Source: an uncultured Pseudomonadota bacterium
GTDB taxonomy: Bacteria > Myxococcota_A > UBA796 > SXON01
NCBI GenBank assembly: GCA_903844155.1
Contig: CAIMSU010000039.1
Span: 1-64,000, forward strand
Direction of reading: 5' to 3'
Length of the DNA: 64,000 nt
Shown one piece after another: positions 44,740-53,446 of this stretch (position 1 is its first letter; each line of letters opens with the position of its first letter). The notes under the pieces were generated by a model. It ran no database searches. It was not told the DNA's origin and worked only from the letters and a program-made list of their open reading frames with translations. The position numbers and the translations under genes are program-made.

Positions 44740-45594
44740 CTACATGCAGTCTCGGAGCGCCTCCCACGCATCGAGTGCCGAGGCGAAGCGGTACGACTCG
44801 GTGCGCCGGAGCATCGTAGCGATCGGGCCGCCGAGTCGCGACTTCAGGTTTTCGGCGCGCTCTCGGGCCACGCCGCTCAGGATTGCCTCAGCCGCGTCCC
44901 CGTCGGTGTCCCGAAGGGCCGGACGCCCCGTGAGCACATGGTAGAGAATCAGGCCCACCTGATAGACGTCCGACTGCGCGGTGGTGTAGCCCCGGGCGTG
45001 GAGTTCCGGTGCAACGTCGTATTCGCGACCGATGGCCGTGTACGCGCGGCCAGAATCCTCGCCAACCGTCTTGCTGATCCCGAAGTCGGCGAGCTTGATC
45101 GTGAACGTCTGGTCAGTCACGAGAAACAGGACGTTGTCGATGTGAACATCGCGGTGCACGACGTTGTTCGCATGCACGAAGTGCAGCGCTGAAAGGAGCT
45201 GGCGTGCGAGGGTCCCGACGACGAACTGCTCCCTTTCGGCGACGGTCCAGCGCTTCGCTATGGGGATCAGTTCAGACACTGCGCCCGATGCTCGTTCGAG
45301 GATCAAGTAATGGCGTCCCCCAAACACGAACGCGTCGAAGATGTGGGTGATGTATGGGTGTCGCAGGGTCATCAGGTGATCGACCTCGGCTTGCCATTCC
45401 GCCTTGACCGCTGCGCGGCCCGTGCCGCGGGGCTTCAGAACTTTCGCCACGAGCTTCTCGTCGAAGCGGTCCGTGCACTCAAACGTCTGCCCAAAGCCGC
45501 CCTCGCCCAGCTCTTCTCCGAGCAGGTACGTCATCCCGGTGTCCCCGTTGGACACCTCAAGCCCCGAGGTGGGTCCTACGCTTCGCCCGGCCAT
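44740..45594 (-). CDS. Hanks-type Ser/Thr protein kinase
   Basis: A 284-residue protein that is essentially a lone kinase domain: glycine loop GEELGEGGFGQTFE, Lys in LVAKVLKP, catalytic loop VVHRDVHIDNVLF, DFG in KLADFGIS and the APE-like DVAPELHARGY. No transmembrane or sensor domain follows, so it is cytoplasmic. The HRDVHIDN loop is slightly unusual (Lys of HRDxK is His). It is convergent to the Nmad pair. Lone kinases occur in some phage-defence loci, but nothing in the sequence shows this role. Confidence 0.8.
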   Translation of the reverse strand: MAGRSVGPTSGLEVSNGDTGMTYLLGEELGEGGFGQTFECTDRFDEKLVAKVLKPRGTGRAAVKAEWQAEVDHLMTLRHPYITHIFDAFVFGGRHYLILERASGAVSELIPIAKRWTVAEREQFVVGTLARQLLSALHFVHANNVVHRDVHIDNVLFLVTDQTFTIKLADFGISKTVGEDSGRAYTAIGREYDVAPELHARGYTTAQSDVYQVGLILYHVLTGRPALRDTDGDAAEAILSGVARERAENLKSRLGGPIATMLRRTESYRFASALDAWEALRDCM

Positions 45595-45646
45595 GTGCGC
45601 TCCTGAAACCTGTCTGGGACATTATCTCCGACACCGCCCACGGCGG

Positions 45647-46096
45647 TCACCGCTGCCACACGCCGTATCCCTGCGCGCGGAGCCGGACGGCAAGCTCGGT
45701 CTCGGCCGTTCTCGCATCCGCGTCGTCGCCGCGAACCTCGACGTCCCAGAGGAGACGCACCCCGTACTCTCGCACCCAGGTGCTCCCCGTGCCCGCCTTT
45801 ACGGCACCGGTCCGCGTGAGCGAGCACGAACACGTGGTGCTGCCTCGGTGGATGTCGAAGCGGCATGACCCGCGATGCGCGCTGGATCCGACGTAGACAG
45901 CCGCCACCACCTCGCCCTTCTTGACGCGAGCGGTGGCGCGCGGGTTCTCATCGCGGAACCTGGTGGACGCCCAGACCGCGGGGCGGAGTTCGATGACGTA
46001 GGTGTACCGGAGCGAACGTCGCTCTGGCGAGACTGCGGGGACTGGGCCTCGGATTGGTCCGGTACGGGCACGAGGAGACTTTGACGCCGAAGCCAT
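45647..46096 (-). CDS. GIY-YIG-like protein (single domain)
   Basis: A 149-residue protein. YTYVIELRPAVW and VAAVYVGSSAHRGSCRFDIHRGS correspond to the two conserved strands and helix of GIY-YIG nucleases, followed by WVREYGVRL and a C-terminal helix RTAETELAVRLRAQGYGVW, the pattern of a myxobacterial GIY-YIG group. It has a close relative in the window at 54190-54624 with the same block order. Whether the catalytic Arg/Glu pair is complete is not certain. The start is uncertain: no clear ribosome site precedes ATG 46096. Confidence 0.55.
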   Translation of the reverse strand: MASASKSPRARTGPIRGPVPAVSPERRSLRYTYVIELRPAVWASTRFRDENPRATARVKKGEVVAAVYVGSSAHRGSCRFDIHRGSTTCSCSLTRTGAVKAGTGSTWVREYGVRLLWDVEVRGDDADARTAETELAVRLRAQGYGVWQR

Positions 46097-46252
46097 CGAG
46101 AACTCTGGTTGCTTTGAGATCTATCCGAATCGGCCCGTTCCGGGGCGTCGACCGGCGTCTTCGGATGCGAGGTTCAGGCCACCCGCCCTCATGCGTAGAG
46201 ACATCGCAGCGACGCCGCAGAGACCCCTCGGCGGCACCTCACGGAGCCCGCG

Positions 46253-46459
46253 ATGCCCACCCTCAAGCCCGACGACATCCTGATGTACGAGTCCCCCGAC
46301 TGGGTGCGGCTCGTCGTTCGGTTCCCGCCTCCGCTTCACGCGCTGCTGGCCGCCGAGGCCGATCGGACGCTGACCCCGATGGCAGTCCTCGTCCGCGAGG
46401 CCGTCACGACCGAGCTGCGACGCCGTGCCGCCGCCCACGTCGCCTCGGAGGGCAAGTAG
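46253..46459 (+). CDS. Small RHH-like protein
   Basis: A 68-residue protein. WVRLVVRFPPPLHALLAAEA and TLTPMAVLVREAVTTELRRRA fit a short beta strand followed by two helices, as in ribbon-helix-helix DNA-binding proteins. It is the first gene of a tight operon; its TAG is immediately followed by the ATG of the RuvB-like gene. It may regulate the operon. The assignment rests on pattern only. Confidence 0.5.
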   Translation: MPTLKPDDILMYESPDWVRLVVRFPPPLHALLAAEADRTLTPMAVLVREAVTTELRRRAAAHVASEGK

Positions 46460-47401
46460 ATGGCCCGCCCCCTGCCAGCGTTCGAGGGTTTCGTCGGCCA
46501 AAGGGACCTGATGCGCTCCGTCGAGCGCATCCTCGTCGGCTCGGCCAAACGGGACCAGCCCCTCCCCCACCTCCTACTCGTGGGACCGGCCGGGTACGGC
46601 AAGTCCTCGATGGCGGCAGCAATCGCGAAGGCGAGCGGCTCGCGCCTCCTGGAAGTGCCGTCCACGGCCCTCTCCACGCACGGCATCGCGGAGGTGCTCA
46701 TCCAGGTCACGAGGAAGGACATCGTGTTCCTCGACGAGGCCCACACCCTGAAGGAGAAGGTGTTCATGGTCCTCAACCGGGCGCTGGACACCGGCCGCGT
46801 CCCCGACCCCGACTGCAAGAACGGCACGGAAATGAGGGAGGTCCCGCCGTTCACGCTCGTGATCGCCACGAACCGGCCTGGCGAGTTGAACAAGCCGTTC
46901 CGCTCCCGCTTCGTGGAGTTCCAACTCCAAGACTACGAGCCCCGCGAGATCACCGAGATCGCCCGCAGGGTCGCAGAGGCGATCGGCATCACGATGACCG
47001 CGCAGGCGGCCCGGAAGCTCGCCGAGCACACGGACAGCCCCCGCGTCGTCGGCAAATGGGTTCGGCTGATCGCGACGTGCTTTCCCGGCGCAGCCGAGGT
47101 CAACCAGCCCATCGTCGAGGTCTTCCTTCGCGAGGTCGTGGGCCTGGATGAGCACGGGCTCTCGGCCCGTCACCGCCGCTACCTCTCCGCGCTCGCCCGC
47201 CACGGCGGGCGTCCGAAGGCGCAGCGCAGCCTCGTGGTCGACGTGGGCTGCGACTACACGACCCTCGCCTCGGAGATCGAACCCGACCTCGTCCGTCGAG
47301 GCCTCGTCGAGGTCACCGACAAGGGCCGCATGCTCACCCTGGAAGGCGCGATCGTCGTCTCGACCATGAACCCAGACAAACAAGAAGGAGGTGCCCGATG
47401 A
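46460..47401 (+). CDS. RuvB-like AAA+ ATPase
   Basis: A 313-residue AAA+ protein. Walker A is GPAGYGKSS near residue 40, Walker B VFLDEAHTL near residue 92, sensor 1 VIATNRP, and an Arg-finger-like FRSRF follows. The large AAA domain, the DSPRVVGKWVRL lid region and a C-terminal winged-helix-like segment (HRRYLSALARHGGRPKAQRSLVVDVG) resemble RuvB. It lacks an adjacent ruvA/ruvC, so it is a paralogue. It lies between the RHH gene and a MoxR gene and overlaps the latter (ATGATGA). I infer an ATP-driven remodelling component of the operon's complex. Confidence 0.75.
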   Translation: MARPLPAFEGFVGQRDLMRSVERILVGSAKRDQPLPHLLLVGPAGYGKSSMAAAIAKASGSRLLEVPSTALSTHGIAEVLIQVTRKDIVFLDEAHTLKEKVFMVLNRALDTGRVPDPDCKNGTEMREVPPFTLVIATNRPGELNKPFRSRFVEFQLQDYEPREITEIARRVAEAIGITMTAQAARKLAEHTDSPRVVGKWVRLIATCFPGAAEVNQPIVEVFLREVVGLDEHGLSARHRRYLSALARHGGRPKAQRSLVVDVGCDYTTLASEIEPDLVRRGLVEVTDKGRMLTLEGAIVVSTMNPDKQEGGAR

Positions 47402-48414
47402 TGAGCGTCAACGCAGGCCCAGACCTGATCCGAAAGGTCGCCGTCGCCCACCGGGCCGACGTCCCGGTCATGCTCCACGGCAAGCATGGCGTCGGCAAGA
47501 GCGAGATCCTCGCCGCTGCCGCGAAGGCGATGGGCGTGGAGATCCTCGTGCGGGACCTCTCCCTGATGGAGCCGAGCGACCTCATCGGGATGCCCGAGCT
47601 CAAGGACGGCCGTACGCACTTCCGGCCTCCGGCGGCACTGCCGACGAGCGGTCGCGGACTCCTCGTGATCGAGGAATTGAACCGCGCGCCGAGGCACATG
47701 ATGGCTCCGGCCCTCCAGCTCCTGACCGCCCGGAAGCTGAACGACTACGTCCTCCCGCCTGGGTGGCTCCCGGTCGCGTGCGTCAACGACGCGGCGGACG
47801 GCTACCACGTCGATGACCTCGACCCCGCGCTGATGTCCCGCTTCGCCCACGTCCGGGTTGAGCCGGACGTGACCGCGTGGGCGGCGTGGGCGCGCACGGC
47901 CAACCTGCATCCCGCAGTGGTGGATCTCGTCAGCGCGACCCCCAACGTGTTCGCTACCGCCACGTCGAACCCGCGATCGTGGACGCAAGCCGCCCGGATC
48001 GTGTCCGCGTGGGAGCAGGCCGGAGACGGGGTCGAGGGGGATCTCGTGATCATGCTCGCTGGCGTGCTGGACGAAGCCTTCGCTCACGCCCTCGTCCGCA
48101 CGTACCGGAGCCGCCCCCGCATCCCCACGGCGAGGGACATCACCGACGACTACCGGACCTGGCGGCCCGAGGTGCGGGGCTGGGTCAAGAACGCCCGGTT
48201 GGACGTGCTGGCCTCGACGTGGAGCACGTTGCGGGACCGGCTCACAGAGGACGAATTCGGGGCCGACGTGATCGCCGACCCGAGCCGGGCAGCGAACGTC
48301 GCCGCCTTCGCGGGAGACCTGCCTGGGGACTTGCGGAAGGACGCCGTGGCGTGGCTCAAGGGCCACGGCATGGCCCTCCCCGAGGCCCGTGCCGCCGTGG
48401 GAGCGCGGTCGTGA
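47398..48414 (+). CDS. MoxR-family AAA+ ATPase
   Basis: A 338-residue AAA+ protein. Walker A is GKHGVGKSE, Walker B LLVIEELNRA, and sensor/Arg-finger segments are VACVND and ALMSRFAHV, characteristic of MoxR ATPases (AAA_5 type). MoxR proteins act with vWA-domain partners to assemble metal centres or remodel complexes. AAGGAGG lies before the ATG at 47398. It overlaps the RuvB-like stop upstream and the vWA gene downstream (GTGA), so the three are translationally coupled. Confidence 0.8.
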   Translation: MMSVNAGPDLIRKVAVAHRADVPVMLHGKHGVGKSEILAAAAKAMGVEILVRDLSLMEPSDLIGMPELKDGRTHFRPPAALPTSGRGLLVIEELNRAPRHMMAPALQLLTARKLNDYVLPPGWLPVACVNDAADGYHVDDLDPALMSRFAHVRVEPDVTAWAAWARTANLHPAVVDLVSATPNVFATATSNPRSWTQAARIVSAWEQAGDGVEGDLVIMLAGVLDEAFAHALVRTYRSRPRIPTARDITDDYRTWRPEVRGWVKNARLDVLASTWSTLRDRLTEDEFGADVIADPSRAANVAAFAGDLPGDLRKDAVAWLKGHGMALPEARAAVGARS

Positions 48415-49637
48415 GTCCGGACGCCGTCCTCTCGTCGGATACCGACGAGGCCGCGGACCGGGCGACCGTCTCGGTCAGGAACGCGATCGGCAGGCTCGCC
48501 GCGGCCTACCCGTTCCACGCGGGACTCCTGTCCAGGTTCATCCTCGTCGCGAACCGGCACGTGCCGACCGCGGGGGTGACCGCCCGGATGGAGGGGGTCT
48601 ACCTGATCGTGAACCCGGAGTTTTGGAGCGCGCTGGCGGAGGACGAGCAAGTGGGGGTCCTGCACCACGAGACGAACCACGTCCTTTTCGGGCACGTCTT
48701 CGAGGCCCGCTCGAAGTTCCCGGACCAAAGGGCGCGGATCATCGCCGAGGAGGTCACGGTCAACGAGTGGGTGCCGGAGCCCCTCCCCGGCAAGCCCATC
48801 GTGCTCGCGAGCTTCAAGAGGCTCCCGAAGGGCGAGGACACCGATGCCCGGTACACCCGCCTCGCCCGTCGCCGCCGCCCGCCGAAGAACGCGAAGCGAC
48901 GCCCGCCGGCATTGGTCACGACCGACGACCATGGGGTCTGGGCCGATGCCGTCGCCGCCGGGGAGAGCGCGAGGCTCGCCGCCCGAATCGTCGTGCACGG
49001 GGCGGCACGGGAACTCGGCCCTGGCCAGTGGGAGAAGCTCCCCGAGTCCGTCCGTCGCGTGGTGACGAGCGGCTTCGGGGACAAGCCGGGCACGCTGATC
49101 GAAGACCTCCTCGGCACGGGCAAGAGCACCATCGACTGGCGGGGAGCGTTGCGGCGGATCGTCACGGCGGACACGAAGCTCGCCGCCAACTACGCCCGAC
49201 CCCCCCGCCGCTCACCCGAGCTCGCCGGGCTGGTCCCGGGCACGGCCCGTGCCTCGGGTCGTACCCGCGTGATGGCCGTGGTGGACACGAGCGGCTCCGT
49301 CAACGCGCAGATGCTCGCCGACATCGCGGCCGAGCTGGACGCGATGAGCGCCAACTGTACGATCACGGTCGTCGAGTGCGACGCGAAGGTCCACGCCGTC
49401 TATCCCTTCCCTCAGGGGGGTCAGGTGAAGCATATGAAGGGGCGGGGCGGCACCGATCTTCGCCCGCCCTTTGATTCCGCCTTCTTGCGAGAGCACCGAC
49501 CCGACGCCATCGTCTACTTCACGGACGGGGACGGGCCAGCGCCGCGGATGGGGCCGAGCATTCCGGTCTACTGGTGCCTGACGCCGGGCGGCTTGCGCCC
49601 CGTCATTTGGGGTCGCGTGCTCAAGATGCTGGGTTGA
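48411..49637 (+). CDS. DUF2201-type protein: HExxH metallopeptidase-like + vWA domain
   Basis: A 408-residue protein. The N-terminal half has the motif LHHETNHVLFGH, an HExxH zinc-peptidase signature with a further His six residues later, within a region like DUF2201_N. The C-terminal half is a vWA domain, with the metal-ion-dependent adhesion motif DTSGS near residue 285 and GRGGTDLRPPF downstream. The MoxR partner is just upstream with a GTGA overlap. I infer that the ATPases activate or load this protein. Whether it is an active peptidase needs the coordination shell to be checked; the sequence supports zinc binding. Confidence 0.75.
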   Translation: MSPDAVLSSDTDEAADRATVSVRNAIGRLAAAYPFHAGLLSRFILVANRHVPTAGVTARMEGVYLIVNPEFWSALAEDEQVGVLHHETNHVLFGHVFEARSKFPDQRARIIAEEVTVNEWVPEPLPGKPIVLASFKRLPKGEDTDARYTRLARRRRPPKNAKRRPPALVTTDDHGVWADAVAAGESARLAARIVVHGAARELGPGQWEKLPESVRRVVTSGFGDKPGTLIEDLLGTGKSTIDWRGALRRIVTADTKLAANYARPPRRSPELAGLVPGTARASGRTRVMAVVDTSGSVNAQMLADIAAELDAMSANCTITVVECDAKVHAVYPFPQGGQVKHMKGRGGTDLRPPFDSAFLREHRPDAIVYFTDGDGPAPRMGPSIPVYWCLTPGGLRPVIWGRVLKMLG

Positions 49638-49710
49638 TCGGACCGGATTCTGTGCATGTGGAGCAAGATTCCGTACGCAAGCGCAGGACTTCACGGACCG
49701 CGCCTGCGAG

Positions 49711-50532
49711 TCATCGACCTTCCCGGCCGGAAAACTGTCCCGCGGGCGCTGTGCCGTGCGCCGCGATGTACGCACCGAGGAGGTCCACCTCAAGCTCAAG
49801 CAGCCAATGCTGCGGCGAGTCCTTCGGGAGGGTCGACCATCGAACGCTCGTTTCCGCTGGCCAGTTTGAGCGGCCATGGGCCTGAAGCCTCTGCCCGAGA
49901 GACATGCTCTGCCCGATGTAGATCACCCGGTCGTCATGGACCAGCACATACACACCGGGCGCGTCAGGGGCAGTCGAAGGTGGGGGACGCAACTCGGTGG
50001 TCGGCGACCACGCACGCCCCATCCAGCCGCCCTGCCCGGCGATGCCGAGCCGGGGAGCCGGAGGCGCGCTGTCGTACGCCTCCGGCTCCCGCCGCCGTTC
50101 ACCGCGTCGACCGAGCCCCCGCTCCCGGTTCGACGGGCGCGTCCAATGCAGGTGGTGCCGACCATGGTTCAACAGCGTCGAGGTCCCGTGCGTCAGCCGG
50201 TGGTCCGCGAGTTCGAGTGCCTCCGCGGTATGAAGGTCGCGTTCGCTCGCGTCGGGCATCGGTGCCCAGGAGGCCTCGTAGATAGACGAGTCCTCAACGC
50301 GGAACGCCCACAAACCCGGTGCGGCCGTGTGCGGATCGTTGTACGGCATCTCCTGGGCAAACGTGCCACGCCTCAAGCCGAGCAGGCGCTCGCGTAGCCC
50401 TCGCCGGGTCTGTCCGAGGTACGCGAGAGTCGAGGCGTCCGCCACGCGGATGCGATAAAGTCCGGCTTCATGTGGCGGATCACCGAACGCTGTGGGGGAG
50501 AACTCCACCCACGGGGACCACGACCACCTCAC
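49711..50532 (-). CDS. Tandem GIY-YIG domain protein
   Basis: A 273-residue protein with two GIY-YIG-like domains. The first is at about residues 23-110 (EAGLYRIRVADASTLAYLGQTRRGLRERL); the second at about 190-265 (APGVYVLVHDDRVIYIGQSMSLGQRLQAHG). A basic linker (NRERGLGRRGERRREPEAY) joins them. Both keep the LY/VY...Y(L/I)GQ(T/S) motif and an Arg on the following helix. Two catalytic domains in one chain could act on both strands of a DNA substrate. It is convergent to the AAA operon. Confidence 0.65.
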   Translation of the reverse strand: MRWSWSPWVEFSPTAFGDPPHEAGLYRIRVADASTLAYLGQTRRGLRERLLGLRRGTFAQEMPYNDPHTAAPGLWAFRVEDSSIYEASWAPMPDASERDLHTAEALELADHRLTHGTSTLLNHGRHHLHWTRPSNRERGLGRRGERRREPEAYDSAPPAPRLGIAGQGGWMGRAWSPTTELRPPPSTAPDAPGVYVLVHDDRVIYIGQSMSLGQRLQAHGRSNWPAETSVRWSTLPKDSPQHWLLELEVDLLGAYIAAHGTAPAGQFSGREGR

Positions 50533-50613
50533 GGTCGTCTCGAGGAAGGATGCGAGCCGGGCTTTCCGGGCACCGCGTCCAGGGCCTCGCCGATGATCGC
50601 GACGCCCTGACGG

Positions 50614-51069
50614 TTATCCCGCAATGGCGGGTTTCCACGATGCAGCTACGCGAATCGCCTGCCGCCGTGCCGTGAGTTCGGTGAGGACATCGACACCGAG
50701 CTCGTCGTTGCGCTCCGCGTCCACGCCCACCACCGCGCCGTACGCCCGAATCGTCGCAATTTCCATCTCCGTCACCTCCCCATCCACCGCAGCCATCGAC
50801 CAAAGCCGTCTGCAGAGCCCCCCGCCGTGGCCGGGTGGAAGCTCACTCGCGAGACGGCGTCGGCCCTGCTCCAAGGCGACGGCATAGAGCGGGCTCGTGC
50901 TCCCCGAGGGGTCGAGAAAGCCGGATGCCTTCATCAAGGCTGGGGAAATCGTTCGATAGAGGAACTCCTCGGTTCTGGGGTCCACGTCGCCCTCCGCCGC
51001 CATCACCGACATCATGGCATCGAAAAGAAACGCGGTGACACACAGTCCGAGTTCAAGATCGTCGCTCAA
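50614..51069 (-). CDS. TerB-like protein
   Basis: A 151-residue all-helical protein. The segments CVTAFLFDAMMSVMAAEGDVDPRTEEF and MAAVDGEVTEMEIATIRAYGAVVGVD are the two acidic helix-loop blocks of TerB/DjlA-like domains, which bind metal and occur in tellurium-resistance and phage-defence clusters. I use TTG at 51069 because AAGAGG lies 6 nt upstream; sequence further upstream is not protein-like. No TerC or TerD is nearby. Region 51,070-51,528 beyond it shows no intact gene. Confidence 0.55.
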   Translation of the reverse strand: MSDDLELGLCVTAFLFDAMMSVMAAEGDVDPRTEEFLYRTISPALMKASGFLDPSGSTSPLYAVALEQGRRRLASELPPGHGGGLCRRLWSMAAVDGEVTEMEIATIRAYGAVVGVDAERNDELGVDVLTELTARRQAIRVAASWKPAIAG

Positions 51070-51528
51070 CGCATACCTCTTGGCGGAGCCTACCTCGTAG
51101 CACGCCCGACGTTTGGACCTTCCCCCGCCACCTGCGGACAGTCTACGACCGGCGCACAGGGCGGGCCGCGGGCATCTTGTCTTGGCGCACGGGGCCGCGC
51201 CGGGCAGCCATCCCGCCATCCCCCGCCCCCCGCGCGGTCACCCCTGGCTCGCGGCAAGGTCCAGATACCTAAGCCGGAACGCCACAAGCCACTGGACGTT
51301 CTCCGGCCCAGCCACGGCCCGTCCGCGGGTCCACACCGCAGTCGAGCGTCAGGTTGCGGAAGCGGTGGTGGCCCACCGCCGGGTCGGAAGGGCCGGGGCG
51401 GTGAGTGAGCAGCGGCGGCCGTTCGCAATCACCTCTGTCGGCGGCGGCGGCATCCCGGGAAGGGATCATGTCGCGGAATTTATGGTGGTCAGCGACTGTG
51501 GTGCGTGCGAGCCCGTGACGGACCGCAG

Positions 51529-52560
51529 CTACCGATCCCACATCGCTCCACCGATCGCACGGCCGAGGGTCTCCGCCCGGCACGCGCCCTGAACCCGTCG
51601 CCGCACGTCGTCAAGGTTCGAGAGCACGATGACCGCACGACCAGTGCCCCATCGCCCCATCCACGTCGATGTCCCTGCCCATTCGCCGGGGTGATGAACC
51701 AGGTCTCGTTTCTTGTCCACGTAGAAGCCGAATCCGTAGGCCCCCTCCGTCCCGCGCGAGTGCTCCGTGGTCATCGTCGTCCACGACTCGGGCATCAGAA
51801 GCGTCCCCGCACGGAGTGCCGCGTCCCACTTCACGAGGTCGTCGATGGAGGAAAAGACGTTGCCGTCACCGGTCTGGAAGTCTTCGCCCTCGTCGTCCTT
51901 GCCTCCGGACACCAGCTTGGGGGCTGCCTTGCCCGAATATCCACAGGCGCGTCTTGGAATCTTCGTCCCCTTCCGATCCAGCACCACCGTACCGGTCATG
52001 TGGAGGGGCGAAAAGATCCTCTCCGTCAAGAGCGCGGAAAAGCTCTTGCTGCCCGTCACCTTCTTGGCGATCTCAGCGAGCAGCACGTAGTTCGTGTTGC
52101 AGTAGTCGTGCTCCTTTCCGGATGGCCCCCAGTCTCTTTCGGCGGCCCATTTCGCGACCGCGTCGTTGGTGCCGCCGGAGTCGTCGTCATCGGTGTAGTT
52201 GGGCAGTCCGGAGGTCATTCGGAGCAGGTCAGCCACGGAAATCGGCTCGTGATGCGGCCACAGCCGCTTCTCAAGGTAGGTGTGTATAGACGCCGTGAGC
52301 GAGACCTCCCCGTCTTCAACGAGCAACATGATGATCGCGGCCGTGAACTGCTTGGACATCGACGCCAGATCGAACACCGTGCTTGCATCGATCTTTCGGT
52401 TGGCATCAAGGTCAGCGAAGCCGTAGCCTTCCCTCATGACTTCTCCGCCCTCGATCACCGCAATCGCTGCCCCGGGCCCGCCCCTGCCGATCTCCTTCTT
52501 GACTGCGGTGTCGATGACGTGACGACGAGAGTCTGCTGGAGAAGGGGGCATGGGGAGCAC
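51529..52560 (-). CDS. Beta-lactamase-family serine hydrolase
   Basis: A 343-residue protein of the class C beta-lactamase / esterase EstB-like family (PF00144). The SxxK motif is SMSKQF near residue 65, the YxN motif YCNTNY near residue 150 and a HPGEWAG segment stands for the KTG-like motif near residue 285. There is no signal peptide, so it is likely a cytoplasmic esterase or peptidase rather than an antibiotic-resistance enzyme. It stands alone in the island. Confidence 0.8.
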   Translation of the reverse strand: MLPMPPSPADSRRHVIDTAVKKEIGRGGPGAAIAVIEGGEVMREGYGFADLDANRKIDASTVFDLASMSKQFTAAIIMLLVEDGEVSLTASIHTYLEKRLWPHHEPISVADLLRMTSGLPNYTDDDDSGGTNDAVAKWAAERDWGPSGKEHDYCNTNYVLLAEIAKKVTGSKSFSALLTERIFSPLHMTGTVVLDRKGTKIPRRACGYSGKAAPKLVSGGKDDEGEDFQTGDGNVFSSIDDLVKWDAALRAGTLLMPESWTTMTTEHSRGTEGAYGFGFYVDKKRDLVHHPGEWAGTSTWMGRWGTGRAVIVLSNLDDVRRRVQGACRAETLGRAIGGAMWDR

Positions 52561-52618
52561 TCCATGCGCTCCGTATCCGGTGTCATCGCCTCATCCTTCT
52601 AATTCGGCGTCGTTCGCC

Positions 52619-52876
52619 CTATTCGGCGACCCGCCCGTAGTAGAGATCCCGGCCGTGATCCCGCACCTGCTCCCAGCGGCCGTCCGTCTTGGGCAGGATC
52701 CCTTCGAGACGAAGTAGGCGGCTGACCCTCCATTGGCCGACGACGCCGGTGCGCGAGCCCGTCCTTTCGTAGCGGGCGCGGCCCCCGGCGACCTCCGTGG
52801 CCCAGACCTGCTTGATCTCGGAGTGGAGGTGGGCGGCGATGCCGTGGAGGGGGTCGACATGTGGCTTTGTGCTCAT
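52619..52876 (-). CDS. Small hypothetical protein
   Basis: An 85-residue protein (MSTKPHVDPLHGIAAHLHSE) with a C-terminal QWRVSRLLRLEGILPKTDGRW stretch that could form a small winged helix. No family is recognised. It is next to, and in line with, the beta-lactamase-fold gene. Confidence 0.4.
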   Translation of the reverse strand: MSTKPHVDPLHGIAAHLHSEIKQVWATEVAGGRARYERTGSRTGVVGQWRVSRLLRLEGILPKTDGRWEQVRDHGRDLYYGRVAE

Positions 52877-53037
52877 TCGGACAGCCTATCCGAATCGCGG
52901 TGGCCGCCAACAACGGAGTTGTCGGGGGTGCCGACCACGTGGCGCCGGCGTCCACGCAGGCCCAGACCGGCTCGGCGGGATGACCAATCCGGGGACAGCT
53001 TTGGGATAGGGCGAGGCGAGCGCACCGGGAGCAAGGC

Positions 53038-53388
53038 TTGAACGCGAACATCCTCTATACCGACGGCTTTTCCAACCCCGTCTCGCACAGGCTCTACAAA
53101 GCCGGATGGCCCAGCGAGCCGACGATCCGAGAGATGTACGAGGCTGGCAAGCAGTGCGGCGGTTGCTCGTTCTTCGCCAAGTTCAACGCGGACTGGGGAC
53201 TGTGCTGCCATCCTCGCTCCCGGCACCTCACCGAGACTGTGTTCGAGCACTTCTGCTGTGCTACCTTCGTGAACGAGGGCTGGGGACCGCATTCGTTCAC
53301 GGAGAAGCGCGAGTTCCAGTGTCGCTGCGGAGGCGTGGCACCGGTCGAGCCCGCCGTTCGGAAGCCAGGGCGCTCGAAGGGAATGTAG
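53038..53388 (+). CDS. Cysteine-rich hypothetical protein
   Basis: A 116-residue protein starting at TTG. It has CGGCSFFAKFNADWGLCC, HFCCATF and CRCGG motifs, enough for one or two metal sites. The motifs and sequence NADWGLCCHPRSRHLTETVFEH look conserved-type, but I cannot name a family. A GGAG lies 6-9 nt upstream of the start. Confidence 0.5.
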   Translation: MNANILYTDGFSNPVSHRLYKAGWPSEPTIREMYEAGKQCGGCSFFAKFNADWGLCCHPRSRHLTETVFEHFCCATFVNEGWGPHSFTEKREFQCRCGGVAPVEPAVRKPGRSKGM

Positions 53389-53446
53389 GCCGCTCAACAG
53401 CGGGGCCGCTGCGGCATGCTGATAGCCAGCGGGATACGGGCGGCTC

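Noticed and set aside
51220-51528. Possible gene remnant on the minus strand (reads ENVQWLVAFRLRYLDLAAS)
   Set aside because: The frame opens for only about 32 codons and joins a different frame upstream; no family is recognised, so it is left unannotated.
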